Below are positions 26,487 to 34,186 of a stretch of 36,441 bases of DNA, in pieces. The stretch lies in the NCBI GenBank assembly GCA_013151175.1, contig JAADIV010000143.1:1-36441 (forward strand), written 5' to 3'. A model generated the notes under the pieces. The model worked only from the letters and a program-made list of their open reading frames with translations. It was not told the DNA's origin and made no database searches. Each line of letters begins with the position of its first letter. The stretch's first letter is position 1. This stretch comes from Deltaproteobacteria bacterium. Its GTDB lineage: Bacteria; Desulfobacterota; Desulfobulbia; Desulfobulbales; VMSU01. The position numbers and the translations under genes are program-made.

Positions 26487-26852
26487 TTATCCAACAAAGG
26501 CGTTGCGAATTAATTCAGCCCCAGGAGGGCCGCTCTTTTTCATCATCACCGCGACCACATCAAAACGAACGGGGGCTTCATGCAGATTATTCTGCGACAT
26601 ATAGACCAGAGCGGTCTTGATGATCTGCTGTTGTTTGTGATGGGTAACGGCCTCGGCTGGGTGGCCAAATCCCGTGCCGGAACGGGTCTTAACCTCAATG
26701 AACACGGTATAATCATCTTCCCTGGCAATAATATCAATTTCACCGCATTTTACCCGAAAATTCTGTTCGATAATACGATAACCCAGGCGTTCTAGATATT
26801 GAGCGGCAAAGAGCTCGCCCCGACGCCCCAATGAAATACGATAATTACTCAT
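26487..26852 (-). CDS. yraN: YraN family (UPF0102) nuclease-fold protein
   Basis: A 121-residue protein from the ATG at 26852 (MSNYRISLGRRGELFAA), which overlaps the rnhB stop by 8 bases; a longer in-frame reading would lie within rnhB. The family signature is present: GELFAAQYLERLGYRIIEQN, then CGEIDIIARED and VFIEVKTRSG. These carry the Asp, Glu and Lys of an endonuclease-like PD-(D/E)XK core. Its cellular role is not established. The link with rnhB is conserved in many bacteria and suggests nucleic-acid processing. Confidence 0.9.
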   Translation of the reverse strand: MSNYRISLGRRGELFAAQYLERLGYRIIEQNFRVKCGEIDIIAREDDYTVFIEVKTRSGTGFGHPAEAVTHHKQQQIIKTALVYMSQNNLHEAPVRFDVVAVMMKKSGPPGAELIRNAFVG

Positions 26853-27519
26853 GGCCGGCAGCAAAAAATTCCTTAACCCCGGCAAAGGTCTTACGATGCA
26901 GGGGACACGGGCCGTATTGGGCCAAAAGACGGCGATGCTCCGCCGTTGGGTACCCTTTATGTTTATGGAAATTGTACTGGGGATATTGCTGGTGATACTG
27001 CCTCATCAAATCGTCCCTGGTAACTTTGGCAACGATGGAAGCGGCGGCAATAGAGGCGCTGCGGGAATCCCCTTTAATCAGGGGCTGTTGAGAAACGGCG
27101 ACAGGCACGGGAAATTTACCGTCAACAAGGACGAAATCCGGCTCGGTTCGCATGGATTCCAGAGCATTTTTCATCGCCATCAACGAGGCCTGGAGAATAT
27201 TATACCGGTCGATTTGAGCTTCAGCAACAATGCCAATACCAATATCAGCGCCCATTTCCCGCAACACGTCAAAAAGCCTGCCCCTGACCAGGGGAGTCAA
27301 CTTTTTGGAATCATTGAACTGTTGATAATCACAGTCAGGCGGCAAAATCACGCTAGCCGCGACCACCGGGCCGGCCAGGGGGCCGCGGCCAACCTCATCT
27401 GTGCCGGCAATGGCGGAAAACCCCTGCCGCCGCAATTCCCGCTCGAAAGAGAAACGGTCTGTTTCCTGAAATAGGGGGAATAAGCTTTGAGGTGCAGCCC
27501 GTATCCCGCTTTTTTTCAT
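26845..27519 (-). CDS. rnhB: Ribonuclease HII
   Basis: A 224-residue type 2 RNase H that cuts RNA in RNA-DNA hybrids and single ribonucleotides in DNA. The motif GTDEVGRGPLAGPVV contains the catalytic Asp41 and Glu42, and Asp133 in VLVDGKFP supplies the third acid. SIAAASIVAKVTRD and the C-terminal YNFHKHKGYPTAEHRRLL are typical for the family. An extra N-terminal stretch of about 30 residues precedes the core. A GAGG sequence lies upstream of the ATG. It follows rplS by 65 bases and overlaps yraN. Confidence 0.94.
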   Translation of the reverse strand: MKKSGIRAAPQSLFPLFQETDRFSFERELRRQGFSAIAGTDEVGRGPLAGPVVAASVILPPDCDYQQFNDSKKLTPLVRGRLFDVLREMGADIGIGIVAEAQIDRYNILQASLMAMKNALESMRTEPDFVLVDGKFPVPVAVSQQPLIKGDSRSASIAAASIVAKVTRDDLMRQYHQQYPQYNFHKHKGYPTAEHRRLLAQYGPCPLHRKTFAGVKEFFAAGHE

Positions 27520-27584
27520 GCACCAGACCTCAACATCGCCGGATTAACAGACTAAATTAACCTGCCCCGATAGTTACAAAAATC

Positions 27585-27935
27585 TTACAGAGTTTTTCTT
27601 TCCTTAATCCTGGCCGCCTTGCCGCGCAGCTCGCGCAAATAATACAATTTTGAGCGCCTGACCCGGCCCAAAGAATTAACTTCAATTTTTTCTATTTTGG
27701 GCGAGTGCAGGGGAAAAGATTTTTCCACTCCCACGCCATGAGACACCTTGCGAACCGTAAATGATGCCCCCATAGTCCCCCTTTTCTGGGCAATTACCAC
27801 ACCCTTAAATACCTGAATTCGCTCTTTCACGCCTTCAATAATTCGGAGATACACGCTGACCGTATCCCCGGAACGGAACTCAGGAATATCATAACGCATA
27901 CTTTCTCTATCCATTTTTGCCAAAACAGTTGCCAT
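27585..27935 (-). CDS. rplS: 50S ribosomal protein L19
   Basis: L19 of 116 residues from the ATG at 27935. AAAGGTG lies 6 to 7 bases before this codon but directly against the upstream GTG/ATG pair (27944/27941), so the inner ATG is preferred. The sequence has the normal L19 core: [53 protein letters not shown] and the C-terminal [21 protein letters not shown]19 sits at the 30S-50S interface. It lies in the classic rpsP-rimM-trmD-rplS order, 40 to 50 bases after trmD. Confidence 0.96.
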   Translation of the reverse strand: MATVLAKMDRESMRYDIPEFRSGDTVSVYLRIIEGVKERIQVFKGVVIAQKRGTMGASFTVRKVSHGVGVEKSFPLHSPKIEKIEVNSLGRVRRSKLYYLRELRGKAARIKERKTL

Positions 27936-27984
27936 CTTCATCACCTTTTTTAACTATTAACGTAATTGTGAATTTTACAAAAAT

Positions 27985-29286
27985 CTAGCCCAACAAACGA
28001 TCCAAAATGATTGCTGCCGCCGAACGTACTGCCAAATGATTATAGCCCTCACCACCAAGGGGCGGCAGAAAGGCGTCAACCTGTTCCACGGCCTCAGGCG
28101 CCAACCCCCAACCGGTGCCGAACAAAACGAGCATCCTCTCACCGGCCGCAAGCCTCTGACGCACCTTGTGATAGCTCAGGTCAGCCGTCTGTTTGGCCGC
28201 GCTAGTCGCCAAAACCAACGGCCTGCCATGCCATTTTTTGGTAACCGCGCCATACAATTCAGCCAAACTGCCAAGAACCTCTACTCTGCGAAAAGCCTCT
28301 TGCCTGTCTGGATTATAAGCGGCTCCATGGCCGCTCTGCCAATGCGCCATAATCTCACGGGCCAAGGTTTGCTGATCCGCGTATGGGGTAATCACATAAT
28401 ATGTATCCACCCCATAGGTTGCCGAGGCCCTGGCAATATCATGCAGATCAAGATTGGTAATTGCCGAGCCAATAATTTCATTATTTTTATTACTGACCGG
28501 ATAATGCACCAAGGCAATATCCAACCTGATTTTCTGTTTCTGCCGATGCCGCAAGCCCTTGGTATCGGTGCCATCAGCCTTTAGTCCCCGCAGCTCATCT
28601 TCAGAAAACGCAGCCTTCTCCAGGAGATCCGGCCGCCTTACGCGGGTACGATTAACCGACTGCGCCAACCGCCATTTGGCGATGGCACCGTGGTCGCCAG
28701 ATATAAGCACCTCCGGCACCGTCTGTCCCGCAAATACCCTGGGCCGGGTGTATTGCGGATGTTTTAATAATCCACGGCTAAATGAGTCTCCGGCGGCTGA
28801 ATCATCACAGCCCAAAACCCCCGGCAACAGACGGGTGATTGAATCAATAAGCACCATGGCAGGTAGCTCACCACCAGTGAGGACATAATCACCGATGGAC
28901 ACCTCGTCATCAATATACTCCTCCACGCGGGCGTCAACCCCCTCATAACGACCGCAAATAATCACCAGATGCGGCCGCCGGGCCAATTCAGCCGCTAGCT
29001 TCTGGTTATAGGGCCGGCCCTGTGGGGTCATAAAAACTACGTGGCCACCGGGCGTTTTCTTATGCACCGCCTGCAATGCGGCGATAAGCGGCTCCGGCTT
29101 CATCACCATTCCCTCGCCGCCGCCAAAGGGCCGGTCATCGGTGCAGGCATGTTTATCCAGGGCAAAATCGCGGATATTATGCGTCTCTATCTGTAGAGCC
29201 TCCGAGGCTCTGGCTCTCTTTATGATCCCCTCGTTAAGAGGCGAGTCAAGCAACTGCGGAAAAATTGTCAGGAGATCAAAGCGCAT
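27985..29286 (-). CDS. trmD: TrmD tRNA (guanine37-N1)-methyltransferase fused to a second SPOUT methyltransferase domain
   Basis: A 433-residue fusion. Residues 1-232 are TrmD, which makes m1G37 in tRNA. They include MRFDLLTIFPQ, RPFGGGEGMVMKPEP, the knot motifs CGRYEGVDARVEEY and SIGDYVLTGGELPA, Arg152 in RLLPG, the putative general base Asp167 in GDSFSRGLLKHPQYTRP, and WRLAQSVNRTRVRRPDLL. After a basic linker (233-252), a second domain (253-433) begins IRLDIALVHYPVSNKNNE and continues with AITNLDLHDIARA. This matches the SAM-dependent RNA methyltransferase family PF09936, itself a SPOUT type. Such fusions are known in some Desulfobacterota and relatives; the target of the second domain is unknown. 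The start overlaps the rimM stop by 11 bases. Confidence 0.93.
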   Translation of the reverse strand: MRFDLLTIFPQLLDSPLNEGIIKRARASEALQIETHNIRDFALDKHACTDDRPFGGGEGMVMKPEPLIAALQAVHKKTPGGHVVFMTPQGRPYNQKLAAELARRPHLVIICGRYEGVDARVEEYIDDEVSIGDYVLTGGELPAMVLIDSITRLLPGVLGCDDSAAGDSFSRGLLKHPQYTRPRVFAGQTVPEVLISGDHGAIAKWRLAQSVNRTRVRRPDLLEKAAFSEDELRGLKADGTDTKGLRHRQKQKIRLDIALVHYPVSNKNNEIIGSAITNLDLHDIARASATYGVDTYYVITPYADQQTLAREIMAHWQSGHGAAYNPDRQEAFRRVEVLGSLAELYGAVTKKWHGRPLVLATSAAKQTADLSYHKVRQRLAAGERMLVLFGTGWGLAPEAVEQVDAFLPPLGGEGYNHLAVRSAAAIILDRLLG

Positions 29287-29821
29287 CAGGATCGTTAATC
29301 TCTAAAAGTCCGGGGGGAGGATCAATAACCAGAATGTCATTCTGCACATCAATCTTGACAATTATTTCCTTGGCGGCTGGAACGAGATATTCATAACCGC
29401 CGTCTTTTATAACCAGGACATCGTGACCGCCGGTAGCCATCAGAGAGGCAACCCGCCCCAGGGCGCGGCCATCAACGGTAACCACCCGCAGACCCTCCAT
29501 TTCATGCCAGTAAAACTCATCCGGCGCCAACTCCGGCAAGACATCTTCCGGCGCCCAAACCTCAAAACCAGCCAGGGTCTCTGCCCGATCCCGGTCATCA
29601 ACCCCGACAAATTTTACTACCAGATACCTGCCCTGACTGCGCGACTTTGCTGCCTTAAAATTCCAAGCCTCATGCTCCCGGCGCAGTTCAAAATCGCTAG
29701 CAGTCAGTAAATCGTCAGGGACACCGGAAAAAGGCAAAATCTTAACTTCACCTTTTAGCCCTTGCGCCTTAATAGACTTACCGACCAGAATATAATCAGG
29801 TTTTTTACTGTTTGCGGGCAT
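29276..29821 (-). CDS. rimM: 16S rRNA processing protein RimM
   Basis: A 30S maturation factor of 181 residues from the ATG at 29821, 13 bases after the khpA stop; an earlier in-frame codon lies inside khpA. The N-terminal beta-barrel begins DYILVGKSIKAQGLKGEVKI, the RimM signature. The C-terminal PRC-barrel carries EFYWHEMEGLRVV, GRVASLMATGGHDVLVI and YLVPAAKEIIVKID. RimM binds S19 and helps assemble the 30S head. It overlaps trmD by 11 bases in the usual rpsP-khpA-rimM-trmD order. Confidence 0.94.
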   Translation of the reverse strand: MPANSKKPDYILVGKSIKAQGLKGEVKILPFSGVPDDLLTASDFELRREHEAWNFKAAKSRSQGRYLVVKFVGVDDRDRAETLAGFEVWAPEDVLPELAPDEFYWHEMEGLRVVTVDGRALGRVASLMATGGHDVLVIKDGGYEYLVPAAKEIIVKIDVQNDILVIDPPPGLLEINDPDAL

Positions 29822-29834
29822 GGTGAACGGCACA

Positions 29835-30065
29835 CTACTCGATAATTTCGAGCCGGGCCTTCTTGTCAATTTTGCTTGCCGAGGCCGTCAACAATGTCCG
29901 AATGGCACGTGCCGTCCGGCCCTGCTTGCCGATAACCTTACCAAGATCCTCATTTGCCACCCGCAGCTCGAAAACCACAAGTCCGTCACGCTCCACTTCG
30001 TCAACCCGTACATCATCGGGTTTATCCACCAGGGCCTTAACTATAAAGTTAACCAGTTCTTTCAT
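29835..30065 (-). CDS. khpA: KH-domain RNA-binding protein KhpA
   Basis: A 76-residue single KH domain protein. The GxxG loop is in [19 protein letters not shown], the RNA-contacting turn of the domain. The opening [19 protein letters not shown] is typical of KhpA (YlqC). The family binds RNA, often with KhpB/Jag, and affects cell elongation in some species. It lies 17 bases after rpsP, in the place it holds in many bacterial ribosomal operons. Confidence 0.93.
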   Translation of the reverse strand: MKELVNFIVKALVDKPDDVRVDEVERDGLVVFELRVANEDLGKVIGKQGRTARAIRTLLTASASKIDKKARLEIIE

Positions 30066-30082
30066 AACAGGCAGACGAATTA

Positions 30083-30331
30083 TTAAACTGCGGCAGCGGC
30101 ATTACGGGCCAGAAGGCTTTTAACCGTGGTAGTGGGTTGGGCGCCCTTGTCTAGCCACGCCTGTACCTTATCCTGTTTGATATTCAGGACTATCGGATCC
30201 TGCAGAGGGTCATAGGTACCGACAATCTCCAAGAATTTACCATCCCTGGGAGCCTCGGCATTCTGCACAACAATTCGATAAAAAGGTTTCTTTTTCCGGC
30301 CAAACCGGCTTAATCTTATCCTTACCGCCAT
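30083..30331 (-). CDS. rpsP: 30S ribosomal protein S16
   Basis: S16 of 82 residues from the ATG at 30331 ([20 protein letters not shown]), with CAGGAG about 10 bases upstream; an earlier in-frame start would add 12 non-family residues. The core [16 protein letters not shown] and [20 protein letters not shown] is normal for S16, which is needed for 30S assembly. It is 55 bases after ffh. Confidence 0.96.
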   Translation of the reverse strand: MAVRIRLSRFGRKKKPFYRIVVQNAEAPRDGKFLEIVGTYDPLQDPIVLNIKQDKVQAWLDKGAQPTTTVKSLLARNAAAAV

Positions 30332-30386
30332 TATTTGATTCTCCTGTATTTGATTAACGATGCGCAACGCACCTTGGCAATCGTTA

Positions 30387-31742
30387 CTAGCGGAAAAGTC
30401 CCTTTGGTCTCTTCCGTCTCTTCATCTTATTGGCGCCACCGCGTATCGGGCCGCGCATTTTCTTCATCATCTTCAACATTTCACTGTAACTCTTCAAAAC
30501 TCTGTTGACATCCTGCACCGAGGTGCCGGAGCCTGCCGCAATCCGCTTACGGCGATTGGCATTGATAATTTGATAACTCCGCCGTTCTTTGGGGGTCATG
30601 GAACTAATGACCGCCTCAATCCTGACCAGATCCCGCTCATCCGGTTTGGGCATATCCTTAATTTTCTTCATCTTATTCAGGCCGGGAATCATTCCCATGA
30701 TCTGCTCAAGACTGCCCATCTTTTTAATCTGTTGAATCTGATCACGAAAATCCTCCAGCGAGAAGGTATTTTTCCGCAACTTTTGAGCCAGATTGGCGGC
30801 CTGCTTCTGGTCAACAACCTCCTCCGCTTTCTCAATAAGTGTCAGAACATCGCCCATCCCCAGGATACGGGAAGCCAAGCGATCCGGGTGAAAAACATCC
30901 AGGGAATCAAGATCTTCCCCCACCCCAACAAATTTTATCGGACACTGGGTAACCTTTTTGATGGATAAGGCCGCCCCGCCCCTGGCATCACCATCCATCT
31001 TGGAAAGGACAACCCCGGTAATTTCCAAATCCTGATGGAATTTATCGGCAACGACAACCGCATCCTGGCCGGTCATGGCGTCCGCCACCAAAAGGATCTC
31101 TGCCGGCTGCACTGCCGCCTTGATCCTGGCCAGTTCGCCCATCAGGTCTTGATCGATGTGCAGACGGCCGGCAGTATCAATAATTACCGTGTCATAATTT
31201 TCATGGCGAGCAACAAGGACAGCGTTTTTACTAATATCAACGGGGTCCTGCTCCACCTTTGACGGATGCACCGGCACATCAACATCACCGGCCAATACCC
31301 GCAACTGCTCAATGGCGGCAGGCCGATAAACATCAGCCGGTACCAGATACGGCCGTCGCCCTTTCTTTTTTAAAACTTTGGCAATCTTGGCCGCCGAGGT
31401 GGTCTTACCAGAACCCTGCAACCCCACCATAAGAATTACCGCCGGCGACGCGCCGCCAAGCTGTAAATCAGATGTTTCACCACCAAGAAGATCGACCAGA
31501 GAATCATGGACAATCTTAATAACCTGCTGACCGGGGGATAGACTCTGCAATACCTCCAGGCCAATGGCCTTTTCGGTGACAGAGGCAATAAACTCCTTGA
31601 CTACCCCGAAGTTTACATCGGCCTCCAACAAGGCCATACGCACCTCGCGCATGGCGTCCCTGATATTGGCCTCTGACAGCTTACCACGGCCGCGCAGCTT
31701 TTTAAAAACCCCTTCCAGGTGGTCAGAAAGATTATCAAACAT
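30387..31742 (-). CDS. ffh: Signal recognition particle GTPase Ffh
   Basis: SRP54 homologue of 451 residues from the ATG at 31742 (MFDNLSDHLEGVFKKLRGRG). The N domain (about 1-90) is followed by the G domain with GLQGSGKTTS (107-116), DTAGRLHID, and SKMDGDARGGAALSI. The C-terminal M domain has the Met-rich signal-peptide groove (IMGMIPGLNKMKKIKDM) and the RNA-binding part RRSYQIINANRRKRIAAGSG. It targets nascent membrane proteins to FtsY and SecYEG with 4.5S RNA, which is not in this window. It is the first gene of the minus-strand operon; a promoter candidate lies 114 bases upstream. Confidence 0.96.
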   Translation of the reverse strand: MFDNLSDHLEGVFKKLRGRGKLSEANIRDAMREVRMALLEADVNFGVVKEFIASVTEKAIGLEVLQSLSPGQQVIKIVHDSLVDLLGGETSDLQLGGASPAVILMVGLQGSGKTTSAAKIAKVLKKKGRRPYLVPADVYRPAAIEQLRVLAGDVDVPVHPSKVEQDPVDISKNAVLVARHENYDTVIIDTAGRLHIDQDLMGELARIKAAVQPAEILLVADAMTGQDAVVVADKFHQDLEITGVVLSKMDGDARGGAALSIKKVTQCPIKFVGVGEDLDSLDVFHPDRLASRILGMGDVLTLIEKAEEVVDQKQAANLAQKLRKNTFSLEDFRDQIQQIKKMGSLEQIMGMIPGLNKMKKIKDMPKPDERDLVRIEAVISSMTPKERRSYQIINANRRKRIAAGSGTSVQDVNRVLKSYSEMLKMMKKMRGPIRGGANKMKRRKRPKGLFR

Positions 31743-31855
31743 TAGCAATTAAACGCGCTTTAGCGCTTTTATTTTTTTTGGTCTTTGTTGATTAAAAATC
31801 CAATAACTAAAAAAACCGGAGTGACAACAAAAATTAAACGTCCAATGAACCCGCC

Positions 31856-31884
31856 AAATTACTGCCATTCACAAAAAATGTCAA
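31856..31884 (-). promoter_or_regulatory. Candidate sigma70 promoter of the ffh operon
   Basis: On the minus strand a perfect TTGACA (31884-31879) is followed after exactly 17 bases by TAATTT (31861-31856). The -35 box is consensus; the -10 box keeps the first TA and the last T. It lies about 110 bases before the ffh ATG. The leader also contains a T/A-rich tract near 31771-31780. Confidence 0.5.
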
Positions 31885-31922
31885 GCAGATATCGTGTCAG
31901 GGGGCAGGGGGCAACGTATCAT

Positions 31923-31943
31923 GGGCAGGTTTAAAACCTGCCC
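31923..31943. repeat. Perfect 10-bp inverted repeat (REP-like) after the permease gene
   Basis: Arms GGGCAGGTTT (31923-31932) and AAACCTGCCC (31934-31943) flank a single central base, followed by CCTAC. Palindromes of this GGGGCAGGTTT...AAACCTGCCCC kind are scattered between genes in many environmental genomes. It lies 20 bases past the permease stop and could act as a transcript end or mRNA stabiliser. Confidence 0.6.
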
Positions 31944-31962
31944 CTACACTATCCGAAACCTG

Positions 31963-32661
31963 TCACCTGCTTTGCAAGCGGAGAAATACCGCGCTAGATA
32001 TACCTGCCGCGCCAAATACCATACACATCACCATGATCTGATAGCGCACGGCGATAAGAGGCGATATACCGGAAAGTATCTGGCCGGTCATCATGCCGGG
32101 CAGAGATACAAGGCCCACGGCAAAGAGGGAATTGGTAATAGGAATAAGGGAGGTCTGCAGGGCCTGAGCCCTGGCTTGCTGATAATCTTTACCGCCTTCG
32201 ATCTCCGACTCAAATCGTTCGGCTCCCAGACTCACGGCGTTCATGGCATTGGCAAAGATCATCCCGGCAAGAGGAATAATGTAGCGCGAATTGAAGGTTG
32301 GCGAGAGGGATAATACCAGACCCACAACTATGGCAAGAGTAAATATACCACCAGTGGCAATGGCCAGTAACGCCTTGCCATATATCTGTTTATCCCTGTG
32401 CCTCATGGGCCGGAGAGCAATGAACCCCGCTGCCGCCAACATAAAGCTGAGGACGGCAATAACAAAAACAGGCTGATCATTGGAGAATATATAAGTTAGG
32501 GCGTAGCCGATCAGGAGAAGCTGCAACACCATGCGGATCAGGCCGTGAATAGTCGAGGAAATACTTATTTTCCAACGGATAAAGGTGACTATTACCAATA
32601 TTACAGGTATAAATGACAGCAGCAGATTGGCAATACTGATCTGGTATATTGAATGATTCAT
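31963..32661 (-). CDS. FetB/YbbM-type (UPF0014) ABC permease
   Basis: A 232-residue membrane protein from the ATG at 32661 (MNHSIYQISIANLLLSFIPV); a longer in-frame reading upstream shows no family sequence. About six to seven hydrophobic segments are present. UPF0014 marks are RMVLQLLLIGYAL, IIPLAGMIFANAMNAVSLGA, SLIPITNSLFAVGLVSLPGM and MTGQILSGISPLIAVRYQI. In E. coli the FetAB pair exports iron and protects from peroxide. The ATPase partner FetA is not adjacent here, so the pump must use a distant ATPase or be incomplete. It is divergent from mltB and has a perfect TATAAT 37 bases before the ATG. Confidence 0.85.
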   Translation of the reverse strand: MNHSIYQISIANLLLSFIPVILVIVTFIRWKISISSTIHGLIRMVLQLLLIGYALTYIFSNDQPVFVIAVLSFMLAAAGFIALRPMRHRDKQIYGKALLAIATGGIFTLAIVVGLVLSLSPTFNSRYIIPLAGMIFANAMNAVSLGAERFESEIEGGKDYQQARAQALQTSLIPITNSLFAVGLVSLPGMMTGQILSGISPLIAVRYQIMVMCMVFGAAGISSAVFLRLQSR

Positions 32662-32697
32662 GGCTTTTTGTTTTGCTCTAAAAAGATGTCGACCGGC

Positions 32698-32703
32698 ATT
32701 ATA
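32698..32703 (-). promoter_or_regulatory. Consensus -10 box upstream of the permease gene
   Basis: TATAAT reads on the minus strand 36 to 41 bases upstream of the ATG at 32661. No good -35 box is seen at 16 to 18 bases, so the promoter may need an activator. Confidence 0.4.
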
Positions 32704-32877
32704 GTCATATCTATCATAAAATAACAGCGATTCATCGATAATTAAACCGGAATCTACCAGTAATGCCGCCTGGTGACCGTGCAAATCCAACGGGTGGAGT
32801 AGAGCCAAATCAGGAAAACATAGAGAAAAGGCGGACAATTGAACTATCAGCACGGACATCTTTACCGGACAATAACC

Positions 32878-33873
32878 ATGCAAAATATTGGCCCTATGCT
32901 TACCAGAGGCCTTCTGATTAGCGGGCTGAGCATGATGGTTTTATTGCTCGGGCAGCCCGCCGCCGCGTCCAATTTTGGCCACTGGCTAACCGCTCTTAAA
33001 CAGCAGGCCAGAGCCGAGGGAATATCGGAGACCACAATTAACAAGAGCCTTAATGGCGTATATCCCAACAAGTTGGTGCTTAAACTTGACCGGAATCAAC
33101 CGGAATTCAAATTGAGCCTGGCTGAGTATTTAAAACGGGTTATACCTAAAAGTCGGATTCGGGCCGGCCGCAAAAAGATGCGGGAGAACCGGCAGCTACT
33201 GCATAATATTGCCGGTCGTTTTAAGGTACAGCCCCGTTTTCTGGTTGCCCTGTGGGGAATTGAGACGGACTTCGGCAGGGTGACAGGAAGCCTGCCAGTG
33301 GTGGAGGCCTTGATAACATTGGCCTATGATCCGCGCCGTAGCGACTTTTTCAGACGGGAGCTGTTGGCGGCCCTGCATATTATTGATGACGGCCGGGTGG
33401 GTAATAACCATTTGCGTGGCTCATGGGCCGGCGCCTTTGGCGGCCTGCAATTTATGCCCTCTGTATTTTTAAAATACGCGGTTGACTTTGATAACGATGG
33501 CACGATCGACCCATGGCATGACAATGGTGATCTTTTCGCCTCTGGCGCCAATTATCTGGCCAAATCAGGTTGGCACTTTAATGAGACATGGGGCCGTGAA
33601 GTTCATCTGCCGCCAGGCTTCGATTTTAGCTTAACAGGTCTGGCCAACCACAAAAAAATACCAACGTGGCAAGCTATTGGCGTGCGGCAAATAGACGGTT
33701 CTGACCTGCCAACCCGCGCATTGTCGAGTTCAATTATTATGGTCGATGATAATCGCAGGTCGTTTATGGTTTATAATAATTTCGGGGTATTGCTGAAGTG
33801 GAACCGCTCAATTTATTACGCTCTGGCGGTCGGTCTATTGGCCAATCAGCTAAAAAACGGCACTGGAAAATGA
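32878..33873 (+). CDS. mltB: Membrane-bound lytic murein transglycosylase B family protein
   Basis: A 331-residue peptidoglycan lytic transglycosylase from the ATG at 32878. The signal peptide (MQNIGPMLTRGLLISGLSMM, cleavage near PAAAS) lacks a lipobox Cys, so unlike E. coli MltB it may be a soluble periplasmic form. The catalytic region contains ALWGIETDFGRVTGSLPVVE, with the acid Glu of the family. GSWAGAFGGLQFMPSVFLKY and FDNDGTIDPWHDNGDLFASG are further MltB hallmarks. It cleaves glycan strands to give 1,6-anhydro products. It is divergent from the FetB-type permease, and the tRNA-Arg promoter overlaps its last codons. Confidence 0.92.
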   Translation: MQNIGPMLTRGLLISGLSMMVLLLGQPAAASNFGHWLTALKQQARAEGISETTINKSLNGVYPNKLVLKLDRNQPEFKLSLAEYLKRVIPKSRIRAGRKKMRENRQLLHNIAGRFKVQPRFLVALWGIETDFGRVTGSLPVVEALITLAYDPRRSDFFRRELLAALHIIDDGRVGNNHLRGSWAGAFGGLQFMPSVFLKYAVDFDNDGTIDPWHDNGDLFASGANYLAKSGWHFNETWGREVHLPPGFDFSLTGLANHKKIPTWQAIGVRQIDGSDLPTRALSSSIIMVDDNRRSFMVYNNFGVLLKWNRSIYYALAVGLLANQLKNGTGK

Positions 33874-33892
33874 AAGGGAAATAGGGTACAAT
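33864..33892 (+). promoter_or_regulatory. Candidate promoter for tRNA-Arg
   Basis: TGGAAA (33864-33869) and TACAAT (33887-33892) are 17 bases apart. The tRNA begins 22 bases after the -10 box, and the start-site region CTCCCTGCGG is GC-rich, as in growth-rate-controlled stable RNA promoters. Confidence 0.5.
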
Positions 33893-33913
33893 CTCCCTGC
33901 GGTTTGAGACTGC

Positions 33914-33990
33914 GCGCCCGTAGCTCAGCTGGATAGAGTACCGGACTTCGAATCCGAGGGTCGCCCGTTCGAATCGGGCCGGGCGCACCA
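33914..33990 (+). tRNA. tRNA-Arg (anticodon TCG)
   Basis: A complete 77-nt cloverleaf with encoded CCA. The acceptor arms GCGCCCG and CGGGCGC pair fully; the D arm opens GCTCAGCTGGATA; the anticodon loop CTTCGAA gives anticodon TCG, which reads CGA and near codons; the T arm is GCCCG-TTCGAAT-CGGGC. Two weak points: the D stem closes with a G10-T25 wobble, and position 27 (C) faces 43 (A), leaving a four-pair anticodon stem. The T and acceptor arms are perfect, so it is probably functional. Confidence 0.93.
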
Positions 33991-33998
33991 GTAAAATC

Positions 33999-34041
33999 AA
34001 GGGGTTTCAGCCTTTATTAAGATTAACCCCCCTTTCTTTTT
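33999..34041 (+). terminator. Probable intrinsic terminator after tRNA-Arg
   Basis: AAGGGGTT (33999-34006) can pair with AACCCC followed by CCTT (34025-34034), closing an 18-base loop, and CTTTTT follows at about 34036-34041. The loop is long, so efficiency is uncertain. Confidence 0.45.
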
Positions 34042-34186
34042 GCTCGTCAGCCCCCCCCACCCATCCTCACGCCCTAAATCCATAAAGTTAAAAAATAATT
34101 TATTTTAAAAGGGGACGTAGAATCAATTAGTTATACGATTTCATAATTTCATGGCAAAAATAATATTAATTGCTATATATAGAAAT

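Noticed and set aside
31755-31783. Plus-strand hairpin GCGCTTTAGCGC followed by a T-rich run, resembling a terminator
   Set aside because: The stem is only 4 pairs and no plus-strand gene ends here; on the minus strand it lies in the ffh leader.
32662-32883. 74-residue extension of the UPF0014 permease, examined as a possible FetA-like ATPase remnant
   Set aside because: No Walker or signature motif is present; a consensus -10 box lies inside it.
33764-34000. Minus-strand open frame across tRNA-Arg reading ...PARFERATLGFEVRYSIQLS...
   Set aside because: This is the well-known spurious translation of the antisense of a tRNA gene; the tRNA itself is clear on the plus strand.
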